Both the position numbers and the translations under genes were made by a program. A DNA stretch of 11,977 nt from contig JAHFAB010000023.1 of assembly GCA_023250795.1 (NCBI GenBank), positions 1 through 11,977 on the forward strand, written 5' to 3'. This DNA comes from Bacteriovoracaceae bacterium. GTDB lineage: Bacteria > Bdellovibrionota > UBA1018. Shown here piece after piece: positions 1 to 5,975 of the stretch; positions within the stretch are counted from its first letter, which is position 1; every line of letters begins with the position of its first letter. The notes beneath the pieces are model-generated. The model was not told the DNA's origin, made no database searches, and saw nothing but the letters and a program-made list of their open reading frames with translations.

Positions 1-456
1 TATGCGCTCAAAAATAATTTGGATCTTTCCTTGAAAATTGAGCCTTACGCGCCTTTATTGTTGAGCTTGAAGTACCAGTTTGTGGGGCTTCCGGAAGATG
101 AATCTAAACCTGGAAATTTTTCTATGGCGATCCAGGCCTCTGGAGGCTTGATGCTCGGGGCATTTGAAGGTGTATCGACTTCTTACTACCTCCTAGATGG
201 GATTTTAGTGGGGGGGTATCGAATCGCAGAGAGGCATTTGGCTTATCTAGGTCCTTATTTTTCTTTGGCTGGGATTTCTGGGATTGCTAGTCTTTCATCT
301 ACCTCAGCGAACCAATACGGCGCGTGTCTAGGTTATCAATATCGGCTAGAGTCTGTTTTTACCCGCCTAGAGCTAGTATGGGGGTTGGGTGGCGCGCTTG
401 GAGAGTCCAAGATCAAGGGATTTTTTGGCGGTGCACAGGTGGGGTTTTTGTTGTGA
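1..456 (+). CDS. C-terminal part of an outer-membrane beta-barrel-like protein (5' end outside window)
   Basis: The frame is open from the first base, so this is the last 151 codons of a longer gene; the in-frame TTG at 19 is not a convincing start. The protein shows short alternating stretches of hydrophobic and aromatic residues with glycines (around LLLSLKYQFVG, YYLLDGILVGGYR, QYGACLGYQYRLES and GAQVGFLL at the C-terminus), the pattern of amphipathic beta strands in small outer-membrane barrels. No catalytic motif is visible. It ends 18 bases before the stop of the convergent gene at 475, and no obvious hairpin terminator lies between them. The barrel reading is an inference from residue pattern only; a periplasmic or surface beta-rich protein is also possible. 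Confidence 0.55.
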   Translation, partial: YALKNNLDLSLKIEPYAPLLLSLKYQFVGLPEDESKPGNFSMAIQASGGLMLGAFEGVSTSYYLLDGILVGGYRIAERHLAYLGPYFSLAGISGIASLSSTSANQYGACLGYQYRLESVFTRLELVWGLGGALGESKIKGFFGGAQVGFLL

Positions 457-474
457 GAGTGCAGAGTTGAGTGA

Positions 475-981
475 TTAATTTCTTCTTCGCCGAGCCCGAC
501 ATAATGCGTCTTCCAGCTTTTCCTTTGGATCAATATCTTTAACTGCCGCTTGAAAAACGATCCTATAAATTTCACGATCCGAAAGGTAGCCAGGTTGGGT
601 CGGTACCAAAGCAAGCGGATCTTGTGTTTCTTTAAAACCAGGTACGCCCAAAACTCCAGTCCAGATATTAACAGGCCAGGTGACATCCGTTCGAGAGTGT
701 CCGCCATATGTAATTCGTGCCTCTGTGAGGATATTGTTTAATGCAGTCAACGTTACACCAACAAGGTTACAAAATCTCCTCGCATCGATCTTTGTCACGT
801 CGTCCAAAGAGTCAACCATTTCTTGTGCTTCATCTCTATTACTCATGCGATCAAACCAATTGAAGAACTTGTTACAAAAGCCTCCACTCCGAGCATAGAA
901 AGTTGCATATGAGATGTTTGTAAAACTGCCAAAGAAACACAAACTGACTTCGAGTATCACCAACCACGTCAAAACTCTCAT
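475..981 (-). CDS. Small secreted protein of unknown function
   Basis: The gene encodes 168 residues. The N-terminus is a typical signal peptide: a single Arg, then a hydrophobic core from about residue 4 to 20 (LTWLVILEVSLCFFGSF) and small residues at NISYA, giving likely cleavage near residue 26. The mature part has three cysteines (about 36, 71 and 161), a region rich in Trp, Thr and Asn near 98-110, and a very basic tail (CRARRRRN). The start is well supported: GAGGAGG lies at about 987-993, five bases before ATG, and a sigma70-type promoter lies just upstream (1005-1033). I do not recognise the family. It is transcribed in the same direction as the nucleotidyltransferase module upstream but seems to have its own promoter. 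Confidence 0.7.
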   Translation of the reverse strand: MRVLTWLVILEVSLCFFGSFTNISYATFYARSGGFCNKFFNWFDRMSNRDEAQEMVDSLDDVTKIDARRFCNLVGVTLTALNNILTEARITYGGHSRTDVTWPVNIWTGVLGVPGFKETQDPLALVPTQPGYLSDREIYRIVFQAAVKDIDPKEKLEDALCRARRRRN

Positions 982-1001
982 GAGGACCTCCTCGGTTTAA
1001 A

Positions 1002-1057
1002 ATGCTTATATTTCACTCCACCTCAAAATGCAAATCCATTAAAACAGTTGAGTATTT
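1002..1057. repeat. Left copy of an imperfect direct repeat flanking the nucleotidyltransferase module
   Basis: The segment resembles 1874-1941 on the same strand. The best-conserved core is 1032-1057 against 1915-1941 (AAATCC, then TAAAACA, then TTGAGT and TTT, with one inserted base and a few substitutions). An outer part, ATGC followed by TTTCACT and CTCA, also lines up. The right copy contains an extra palindrome (1895-1915). The two copies bracket exactly the two-gene module 1072-1837. Confidence 0.5.
1005..1033 (-). promoter_or_regulatory. Sigma70-type promoter for the secreted-protein gene at 475-981
   Basis: On the minus strand TTGCAT (complement of 1028-1033) and TATAAG (complement of 1005-1010) are separated by 17 bases. 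The -10 box matches the consensus at five of six positions, while the -35 box keeps only the TTG. Transcription would start near 998, giving a short leader that just covers the strong GAGGAGG ribosome-binding site at 987-993. Confidence 0.5.
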
Positions 1058-1062
1058 CAACT
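1040..1062 (-). terminator. Weak intrinsic terminator after the nucleotidyltransferase gene
   Basis: Read on the minus strand, AGTTGA-AATAC-TCAACT forms a six-pair stem followed by GTTTTA, ten bases beyond the TAG stop of the 1072-1632 gene. The stem is short and AT-rich, so termination would be partial at best. It overlaps the direct-repeat copy at 1002-1057. Confidence 0.3.
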
Positions 1063-1071
1063 CATCTAGAA

Positions 1072-1632
1072 CTAACTGCTTTGGCAGAGTTTCCAAAATG
1101 GCATCAACCCTCGCTGAGTCAGTTCCATTTCTAGAAAATGGAGGTCGAGAGTTTCTCCACTCACGGCAATCATTTTTTGAATATCAGTCACGTGTTTTTC
1201 TGAACCTCCTTCACGATGATATTCCAGTTTACGAATAATCACATATTCAGGGGGTGCAACCCAGAGTTTGATTGTCGAAAGTTCTATGCGTCTTTTGTGC
1301 TGAAACGCCCATAAATGGAGCGAATTACCCGTGTCTGGGTAAAAATCGGCTTTCAGTCCGCTCTCGTGGTGAATGACATTGAAGTGTGCATAGGGACGTC
1401 GCTTCCGTTCGATGTGAATAACATCGTCCGTCGGACAATAATAGCGATCTTCTGGAAATAGAGAAATCAGAGCTTCTACGTCTTCGTTTCTCAAATGGAT
1501 CACAATATCTATATCGTGAGTGAGGCGAGGCTCTCCGTAAATGATGGACGCAACAGAGCCCGTTGCAAAATATTTCAAACCGGCTTGTTCCAGCGGTGCG
1601 ATGAAAGCGTCAAAGAGCTCAAGTGGTCGCAT
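1072..1632 (-). CDS. Nucleotidyltransferase-fold protein (AbiEii/MNT-like, putative toxin or modifying enzyme)
   Basis: The 186-residue protein carries the polymerase-beta-type nucleotidyltransferase signature: a Gly-Ser at residues 25-26 (ATGSVAS), then RLTHDIDIVI with metal-binding Asp40 and Asp42, and a third acidic residue probably Asp96 in LKADFY. After the catalytic half comes a helical part (PPEYVIIRKLEYHREGGSEKHVTDIQKMI) of the kind seen in stand-alone nucleotidyltransferases of the AbiEii and MNT groups. Such enzymes transfer an NMP to protein or RNA, and several are toxins; the substrate here cannot be told. Its ATG lies 14 bases inside the end of the preceding small gene (1619-1837), so the two are co-translated. 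No close sequence similarity to the second nucleotidyltransferase at 10746 is evident beyond the fold motif. Confidence 0.75.
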   Translation of the reverse strand: MRPLELFDAFIAPLEQAGLKYFATGSVASIIYGEPRLTHDIDIVIHLRNEDVEALISLFPEDRYYCPTDDVIHIERKRRPYAHFNVIHHESGLKADFYPDTGNSLHLWAFQHKRRIELSTIKLWVAPPEYVIIRKLEYHREGGSEKHVTDIQKMIAVSGETLDLHFLEMELTQRGLMPFWKLCQSS

Positions 1633-1837
1633 GTAGAAAAAGTCTCTTTACGGCTTTTTTCAGACGTTCTTCGTCCCAATCTGGATGGGCAAGCTTCATG
1701 CCAGCCAGTTTGAGAGCCCATGCAGCCTCTCGAAGTTTCCACGCCTCGAGCCATTTTAGGGTCGGAGACATTTTTTTGTAAATCTCCATGCGGTGCTCTT
1801 CTGCTTTAAGTGTGTGGGCGGCTTGGGTGTCTGGCAT
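1619..1837 (-). CDS. Small helical partner protein of the nucleotidyltransferase (putative antitoxin)
   Basis: The protein has 72 residues, is basic and almost entirely predicted helical (KAEEHRMEIYKKMSPTLKWLEAWKLREAAWALKLAG), and ends with an HPDWDEERLKKAVKRLF segment. From memory this layout (DT near the start, a middle amphipathic helix, HPDW-E and L--V--L near the end) recurs in short proteins encoded just upstream of stand-alone nucleotidyltransferases, but I cannot check it here. The 14-base overlap with the next gene argues for tight coupling, as in a toxin-antitoxin pair; the antitoxin role is an inference. The start is uncertain: ATG at 1837 has AGGG directly against it, whereas the internal ATG (Met17) has GAAGAG at better spacing. 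The longer form is preferred because it keeps the DT motif. Confidence 0.6.
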   Translation of the reverse strand: MPDTQAAHTLKAEEHRMEIYKKMSPTLKWLEAWKLREAAWALKLAGMKLAHPDWDEERLKKAVKRLFLHATT

Positions 1838-1873
1838 CCCTGATTTTTTAACAGAACTCTAATTGACCTACCA

Positions 1874-1941
1874 GATGCATTTTTCACTTCGCTCATTACT
1901 TCGTCAGACGAAGTAAAATCCAGTAAAACAATTGAGTGTTT
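1874..1941. repeat. Right copy of the imperfect direct repeat flanking the nucleotidyltransferase module
   Basis: This copy matches 1002-1057 (see that entry). It is longer because it contains the palindrome at 1895-1915. In both copies the repeat lies upstream of a minus-strand gene, so it may be duplicated promoter-region DNA. Confidence 0.45.
1895..1915. promoter_or_regulatory. Perfect 21-base palindrome, candidate operator
   Basis: TTACTTCGTC and GACGAAGTAA are exact reverse complements around a single central A. There is no T-run on either side, so it is not terminator-like. Lying about 58 bases upstream of the small putative antitoxin gene, it could be an autoregulatory operator. Confidence 0.4.
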
Positions 1942-1991
1942 GAGCTTTTGACAGTTGAAAAAAACTTCTTCGAGTTTTAAAACCCTGTTTA

Positions 1992-2013
1992 CCTCTGAAA
2001 GCAGAGGGTTTTT
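1992..2013 (+). terminator. Intrinsic terminator with no obvious upstream gene
   Basis: CCTCTG (1992-1997), loop AAAG and CAGAGG (2002-2007) are followed by GTTTTT (2008-2013). The T-run is only on the plus strand. No plus-strand gene ends before it; the next plus-strand gene starts 134 bases later, so it either ends a short transcript or acts as a leader attenuator. Confidence 0.5.
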
Positions 2014-2038
2014 CCCATTCTGCCCAAAACCTGTCTAA

Positions 2039-2056
2039 ACTTTCACCAGTGAAAGT
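2039..2056. promoter_or_regulatory. Perfect 18-base palindrome upstream of the secreted-protein gene
   Basis: ACTTTCAC and GTGAAAGT are exact reverse complements with a two-base centre (CA). The site lies 91 bases upstream of the ATG at 2148. It resembles an operator for a dimeric regulator, but no -10/-35 pair is convincing nearby. Confidence 0.35.
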
Positions 2057-2147
2057 AAAAAAAGAAGAAATTCAAACAAAAAACCCTAATCATTTCAAAG
2101 AGATTATTGATCTATTTTAGGCCCAAGTTTTGCATCTCTAAGTGGGT

Positions 2148-3365
2148 ATGAAGGCTCCGGGGCAATATTTATCAGTTTTGAGAGTGTTGATTTCAGCCAT
2201 GGCTTGTTTTGGGGTTTTAGGGGTATTTTCTGAGGTGCAGGCGGCAGGACCTGGCACTCCACAGCAGTCAGGCAGTTATGCAGCGGGCCCTTCAAAGGAT
2301 TCAGACAATCCTGCGTTTAGCGAAGCTTACCAAATCTGTGGCCAGTACTGTCACTATATGAAGTCGAATGAAATTTTGGTTACGCAGTATTATTATGGGA
2401 TAAAAACGATTGATGAGTTAGAAAAAAATCCATTAGCAATAAAGCAAACATTAGGTGATTTTTGCACTGTTAGTGAAACTGCTAGCGATTGTTTTGACCG
2501 TTATAAACGGATCAAATTTTTTGAGCTCAATCACATCCGAGATGCGATGATTCACAACAGCAGTTCGGCTTCGGTTCTATCGCACAGTGATGTTCCGGCT
2601 GCGATAAAATTACAAATTGCTTATGCCAAAAAAGAAAATGATAAACCTTTGAAACCCCAAGTACCTTATATTCCTACCTACGATGAAATTGCAAAACTTT
2701 CTACCAAACTGCAACCCTCCCTTAAACAGAATTATGAAGAGTGGGTGAGTTCCATTCCTAATGAACCTAATGAAAAAGAATATGTGAAGACAATTGAAAT
2801 CGATAGAGATCCAGATGATAAGAGCTTGGGGAAATTGACGATGGTTGTACCTAAACCGGATAATCCAGCGTTATCCGAAACCAATTTAGATGATTTTAAG
2901 AAAGCGAATAAGAAATATATTGATAAAGAATTTTTTAAAATCAAAGATGACAAAGAGGAGCTAAAAAAGCAGAGTGCTGCATTTGAGGGTAAACAGAAGA
3001 ATTATTTCAATAATGAAAAACTATCTGAAAAAGAAATATTAACTAGCAGCGTCAAAACGGATGGAGCTCCTGATAGTAATGATCTCAGACGCTACATCTA
3101 CAATCAAACCCGAGGTCTCATCGTAGAAGCCATCAACAAAGGAAGAGATGACGCGAAAAAAACGAAGAGTATAAATCGTCTTCCAAGCTTATCTTTACAA
3201 CAAATTGTAAAACCCACAGCGCCCAGTACCAGCGCCAGTGCTCCAACTCCATTTTTAGGTAATGAAAAAATCATCGAGTTGCCCCCCACTCCCACCGACA
3301 AAGAGTCATTGAGCATCTACCTCAAAGCTCCCATTGATTACCAACAGATTGACGATCTATTTTAG
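2148..3365 (+). CDS. Large secreted four-cysteine protein of unknown function
   Basis: From the ATG at 2148 the product has 405 residues; a GTG two codons upstream (2142) is possible but less likely. A signal peptide is clear: MKAPGQYLSVLR, a hydrophobic core to about residue 27, and FSEVQA before AGPG, with cleavage near residue 32. The mature N-terminal region holds the only four mature-part cysteines, as a CxxxC pair (64 and 68) and a second pair (105 and 114), suggesting two disulfides in a small domain of about 60-140. The rest is Lys/Glu-rich and low in hydrophobics, with a Pro/Ser/Ala/Thr linker (around TAPSTSASAPTP) before a short C-terminal segment ending DDLF. I do not recognise the family. 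It converges with the anti-sigma gene, with only eight bases between the stops. Confidence 0.7.
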   Translation: MKAPGQYLSVLRVLISAMACFGVLGVFSEVQAAGPGTPQQSGSYAAGPSKDSDNPAFSEAYQICGQYCHYMKSNEILVTQYYYGIKTIDELEKNPLAIKQTLGDFCTVSETASDCFDRYKRIKFFELNHIRDAMIHNSSSASVLSHSDVPAAIKLQIAYAKKENDKPLKPQVPYIPTYDEIAKLSTKLQPSLKQNYEEWVSSIPNEPNEKEYVKTIEIDRDPDDKSLGKLTMVVPKPDNPALSETNLDDFKKANKKYIDKEFFKIKDDKEELKKQSAAFEGKQKNYFNNEKLSEKEILTSSVKTDGAPDSNDLRRYIYNQTRGLIVEAINKGRDDAKKTKSINRLPSLSLQQIVKPTAPSTSASAPTPFLGNEKIIELPPTPTDKESLSIYLKAPIDYQQIDDLF

Positions 3366-3373
3366 TTTTAGCG

Positions 3374-4225
3374 CTATATTTGCGATAGCCAAATCACGAT
3401 CCTTGCTTTGCCAGGTGCGATCAGCCTCTTTGACTTGTTCTTATACCATGTAAACGCGTCGCCAATGACGATCTTCTGTAAGTCTTCTTTGAGCGAAGTA
3501 ATAACAGATTGCGGAACCATCAAGTCAAATTGAATGCCGCCAGGCGCCTCCGTACCCCCTATTCCAGAAGTTTGCGAAGAGAGTCCTGCTTTTTTTAGAA
3601 GTTCGATAATTTTTACTCGGGTTTCGAGAGGGCTATCCGTCTTTAGGTTAAATCTCCAAATCTCCTGCATATGAGCCTGTGCACCTTCTTCTGTAGCGGA
3701 CTCGCCGAGTGACTCATTTTCACTCGCAAAATCCTCTTCTGCAGGGCCTTTATTTGGATTGGTCATAGTGAGGTTACCGCGCGCTAGTGGGATCTCTGTC
3801 TCAGAATCCAATTTGTAATCATCCGAAGAAAAGATTTCGATTTTGTTATTCATTCCTCTTTCATAAAGATTTTTAACTTTGGGTAATATTTTAGGAATGA
3901 GTGCAATGACAAAGAGTATCGTGAAAGTAATTCCAAGCCCCTCAACGCCTGAGCGAACATACCAAGGAGTTTTGCTCCAACGTTCTTTTCTGCTGGCTAG
4001 AGAAAAGTGGGGTAATGGAACTGAAAAGGGAGATTTTCTAATAGGAGGGGGCAGGGCGCTTTTCTTTTGGTTAGAAATAGAATCTATAATTTTTAGATAA
4101 TGATGATGTTTTTCCGCACAACTTTGACATTGTTTAATGTGTTGGTCGGCGAACTCTTTGCAATCAGGTTTTAGTTTTCCGTCTAAATAATCGGAGACGT
4201 GATTTTGCCATTCAAAACAATTCAT
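3374..4225 (-). CDS. Membrane-bound zinc-finger anti-sigma factor
   Basis: The N-terminus MNCFEWQNHVSDYLDGKL followed by DQHIKQCQSC is a zf-HC2/ZAS anti-sigma domain, with HxxxCxxC at His29, Cys33 and Cys36. One transmembrane helix follows at about 96-113 (GLGITFTILFVIALIPKI). The long C-terminal part (about 115-283), presumably periplasmic, has an acidic Ser/Glu-rich linker and then a compact alpha/beta region. The start at 4225 is chosen because its ATG overlaps the TGA of the sigma gene as ATGA, the usual coupling; a longer frame begins at 4243 and would add MDLENC. The protein should hold the co-encoded sigma factor at the membrane until a signal releases it. The sensing domain is not recognised. 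Confidence 0.8.
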   Translation of the reverse strand: MNCFEWQNHVSDYLDGKLKPDCKEFADQHIKQCQSCAEKHHHYLKIIDSISNQKKSALPPPIRKSPFSVPLPHFSLASRKERWSKTPWYVRSGVEGLGITFTILFVIALIPKILPKVKNLYERGMNNKIEIFSSDDYKLDSETEIPLARGNLTMTNPNKGPAEEDFASENESLGESATEEGAQAHMQEIWRFNLKTDSPLETRVKIIELLKKAGLSSQTSGIGGTEAPGGIQFDLMVPQSVITSLKEDLQKIVIGDAFTWYKNKSKRLIAPGKARIVIWLSQI

Positions 4226-4710
4226 ACAGTTTTCCAGATCCACTCGTCTAAAGCGCGAAGTGCAAGTTGGCGTTTTGTTTTCAGCGAGTCTTCTGAAATT
4301 CCCATTGCAGCCGATGTTTCTTGAGCCGAGATTTTAAACTTGTCTTGAAACAAGAGCAGTGCTTGATCCTCCATCGGAAGACGATGGAAATAAAAGTCAA
4401 ACCGTTTTAGTCTGGAGGGGACATCCAAAGCAGCATCTAACATGAATTGCTCTGAAGAAGAGAGTCTGCGGGCATGTTTTTTTCCAAAATGGGTCAATTT
4501 TTCCATGGTAATTTTAAGAACCCATGCTCGCTCGTGTTGGGAGTAGAGATGGGCTTTAGGTGTTTGTTTTATTTCTTTGAGAATTTTTCTAAAAGCAATT
4601 TGGGCAGAATTTGAACTCCACAATAAAGACTCGCAAAGATCGAAGATGAGATCACCATACTGCTCTACGATTTTTTGAATATAAGTCTGCTCTCGAGCCA
4701 TCTCAAGCAC
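4222..4710 (-). CDS. ECF-type RNA polymerase sigma factor
   Basis: The protein has 162 residues. A sigma2-like helical region lies at about 15-75 (YGDLIFDLCESLLW and AWVLKITMEKL), and a sigma4 helix-turn-helix at about 105-158 (FHRLPMEDQALLLFQDKFKISAQETSAAMGISEDSLKTKRQLALRAL in outline, with LP--DQ and the GIS--SLK-K---A recognition helix). Region 2 is divergent and short, so its promoter preference cannot be guessed. The start is taken as GTG at 4710, which overlaps the TAG of the HNH gene as TAGTG; ATG at 4701 is an alternative. It is followed by its cognate anti-sigma factor with an ATGA overlap. Confidence 0.78.
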   Translation of the reverse strand: MLEMAREQTYIQKIVEQYGDLIFDLCESLLWSSNSAQIAFRKILKEIKQTPKAHLYSQHERAWVLKITMEKLTHFGKKHARRLSSSEQFMLDAALDVPSRLKRFDFYFHRLPMEDQALLLFQDKFKISAQETSAAMGISEDSLKTKRQLALRALDEWIWKTV

Positions 4711-5240
4711 TATGTCTCAGGTTTCGAGCTAAATCCAAGATAAATTTTCCAACGATCCGGAGTGATTGTGACTCCAAATTGGAGAACGGCCGCTGGCAAC
4801 CAGGAAGGTTTCGTAGGTTTTCTCACTAGATGGAGTCCTGCTTGTGCAGGGGTTCTTCCACCCTTGCGTTGATTACAGGGCTTGCAAGCGGTGACAATGT
4901 TTTCCCAACATTTTTTCCCGCCTTGGACAATGGGGTTGACGTGATCTAAAGTGAGTTGATTTCTGTGAAAACGTCCGCCACAGTATTGGCAGCAGTTTTG
5001 ATCTCTGAGGAAAATATTGACTCTCGAAAATCGGATCATTTCTTTTTTCTTACGGAGGGGAACGTATCTCAAAAGTCTGAGTACGGCTGGGATTTTGATC
5101 GTGAGTCTGACCGTGCGAACTTCTTTGTCAGATTCTTCGACCACCTCAACTTTTCCCTGAAAAAGGAGCTGGAGGGCTCTTTGCCATGTGACGATGTGGA
5201 GTGGCTCAAAGCTTGCGTTGAGCACGAGCGCGTGACTCAT
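4710..5240 (-). CDS. HNH endonuclease family protein
   Basis: The protein has 176 residues. The HNH/zinc core is complete: CQYC (Cys84, Cys87), LDH (Asp99, His100), WEN (Asn114) and CKPCN (Cys119, Cys122, Asn123) followed by RKGGRTP. The N-terminal part (ALVLNASFEPLHIVTWQRALQLLFQGKVEVVEE) belongs to a widespread stand-alone HNH family in which this 'LN-SFEPL-----RA----F-GK' stretch precedes the nuclease. Members are assumed to be metal-dependent DNA endonucleases; the biological role is unsettled. It is the first gene of a three-gene operon with the sigma and anti-sigma factors, overlapping the next by one base. A TATAAT lies 11 bases before the ATG. Confidence 0.85.
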   Translation of the reverse strand: MSHALVLNASFEPLHIVTWQRALQLLFQGKVEVVEESDKEVRTVRLTIKIPAVLRLLRYVPLRKKKEMIRFSRVNIFLRDQNCCQYCGGRFHRNQLTLDHVNPIVQGGKKCWENIVTACKPCNQRKGGRTPAQAGLHLVRKPTKPSWLPAAVLQFGVTITPDRWKIYLGFSSKPET

Positions 5241-5251
5241 AGTTATCTTCC

Positions 5252-5281
5252 ATTATAGCTTAAAATAGAAATATCTTGCAA
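5252..5281 (-). promoter_or_regulatory. Promoter of the HNH/sigma/anti-sigma operon
   Basis: On the minus strand TTGCAA (5276-5281) and a perfect TATAAT (complement of 5252-5257) are 18 bases apart. The -10 box ends 11 bases before the ATG at 5240, so transcription should start only about five bases upstream of the start codon. This would give a very short or absent leader. Confidence 0.55.
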
Positions 5282-5310
5282 GTATTCTTAATTTCAGGCT
5301 TTTTAGGGGT

Positions 5311-5778
5311 ATGAAGGCTCTATTTTTGACGTTAAATATGCTGTATAGCGCAGTATCATTGGGAGCTGAGCTCAAACAAGCCCCTGATTTTTCTCTCAAA
5401 GATCAACAAGGGAAAGTTCATCGGCTTTCAGATTTTCGAGGAAAAGAGACCCTTCTTCATTTTTGGGCGAGCTGGTGCCCTCCGTGTCTTGAAGAAATAT
5501 CAGAGTGGTTAGAGTTAGCGCGGCGCAAAAAGACAATTTTCTTTGTGGCGATTAGTCAAGATGCGTCTTGGTCGGAAATTGAGAAAAAAATGGGCGGAAA
5601 TTTTTTGCATGATCGAATTCCTGAAAATGTAGTTTTACTTTTGGATTCCTCTGGAAAAATCTCAGAAAAATTTGGAACCTTTCAACTTCCAGAAAGTTAT
5701 CTCATCACTCAAGAGCTAAAAATTAAGACAAAGTGGGTTGGGCCACAGAATTGGCCAAAGGTTTGGTCGCAGAAATAG
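5311..5778 (+). CDS. TlpA-like periplasmic thioredoxin-fold protein
   Basis: The product has 155 residues. A short signal peptide (MKALFLTLNMLYSAVSLGA, cleavage near 19) is followed by APDFSLKDQQGKVHRLSDFRGK, the typical opening of TlpA/ResA-type thioredoxins. Next come the redox motif WCPPC (Cys56, Cys59) within HFWASWCPPC and a cis-Pro candidate at Pro127 (QLPES). Relatives reduce disulfides in periplasmic or membrane-bound substrates such as apocytochromes; the partner here is unknown and no cytochrome maturation gene is adjacent. The stop is eight bases before a large inverted-repeat element. The AGGGG ribosome-binding site sits unusually close to the ATG; a later ATG (Met10) would destroy the signal peptide. 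Confidence 0.85.
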   Translation: MKALFLTLNMLYSAVSLGAELKQAPDFSLKDQQGKVHRLSDFRGKETLLHFWASWCPPCLEEISEWLELARRKKTIFFVAISQDASWSEIEKKMGGNFLHDRIPENVVLLLDSSGKISEKFGTFQLPESYLITQELKIKTKWVGPQNWPKVWSQK

Positions 5779-5786
5779 GCAAAATC

Positions 5787-5975
5787 TTATAGCTGGTCAG
5801 TTTTTAGTGGATTGAGTAGGAATTTCAAGAATTAAAAAAGTAGGCCCTAGTCACGTGGATACTCATCCATGAGATCATCGCGTAGCTTCCTGCTACGCTC
5901 TTTTAACGTGACTAGGGCCTACTTTTTTAATTCTTGAAATTCCTACTCAATCCACTAAAAACTGACCAGCTATAA
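5787..5975. mobile_element. MITE-like element with perfect 70-bp terminal inverted repeats
   Basis: Bases 5787-5856 and 5906-5975 are exact reverse complements over 70 positions; I checked them base by base. They enclose a 49-base loop and there is no coding capacity. The element is flanked by a direct repeat: AAAATCT at 5781-5787 and 5974-5980, equivalent to a four-base AATC duplication if the full arms are counted as the element. This is what transposition with target-site duplication leaves. The ends read TTATAGCTGG and CCAGCTATAA. The arm region AAAAAAGTAGGCCC with its complement GGGCCTACTTTTTT makes a bidirectional terminator for tlpA and thiI. The right end supplies the TAG stop of thiI. 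A very strong simple terminator is the alternative, but the length, exactness and flanking repeat favour a mobile element. Confidence 0.7.
5880..5904 (+). terminator. Nested intrinsic terminator in the loop of the inverted-repeat element
   Basis: GCGTAGC (5880-5886), TTCCT and GCTACGC (5892-5898) are followed by TCTTTT. It points in the direction of tlpA transcription. A second small hairpin, CTCAT-CC-ATGAG, lies at 5862-5873 in the same loop. Confidence 0.55.

Larger units (their letters stand above)
1838..2147. other. Intergenic region between divergent genes, no gene seen
   Basis: These 310 bases separate the minus-strand module from the plus-strand gene at 2148. They hold a perfect palindrome (1895-1915), the right copy of the flanking direct repeat (1874-1941), a TTGACA at 1948-1953 without a convincing -10, a hairpin terminator (1992-2013), a second perfect palindrome (2039-2056) and a purine-rich stretch (2049-2105). 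No open frame with a credible start was found. Confidence 0.6.

Noticed and set aside
1002..1238. 78-residue plus-strand frame over the nucleotidyltransferase 3' end.
   Set aside because: It is antisense to a gene with intact motifs and has no ribosome-binding site or recognisable features.
1948..1953. Perfect TTGACA as a -35 box for a plus-strand transcript.
   Set aside because: No acceptable -10 sequence lies 16-19 bases downstream.
2035..2046. CTAAACTTTCAC occurs upstream of the secreted-protein gene and again at 11865-11876 before the last partial gene.
   Set aside because: Only 12 bases, at different distances from the starts (about 100 and 2 bases), so a shared promoter element is not supported.
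2049..2120. A 23-codon frame starting with GTG (MKVKKEEIQTKNPNHFKEIIDLF) just before the secreted-protein gene, ending IDLF much as that gene ends DDLF.
   Set aside because: The GTG is part of a perfect palindrome, there is no ribosome-binding site, and the stretch is simply purine-rich; the shared GATCTATTTTAG is 12 bases and may be chance.
2143..2158. GGGTATGAAGGCTC at the start of the secreted-protein gene is identical to the start of the tlpA-like gene (about 5307-5320).
   Set aside because: A 14-base match in 12 kb is not improbable, and both genes simply begin with Met-Lys-Ala.
4956..5258. 100-residue plus-strand frame antisense to the HNH gene.
   Set aside because: The HNH gene on the other strand has all zinc and catalytic residues; this frame has no support.
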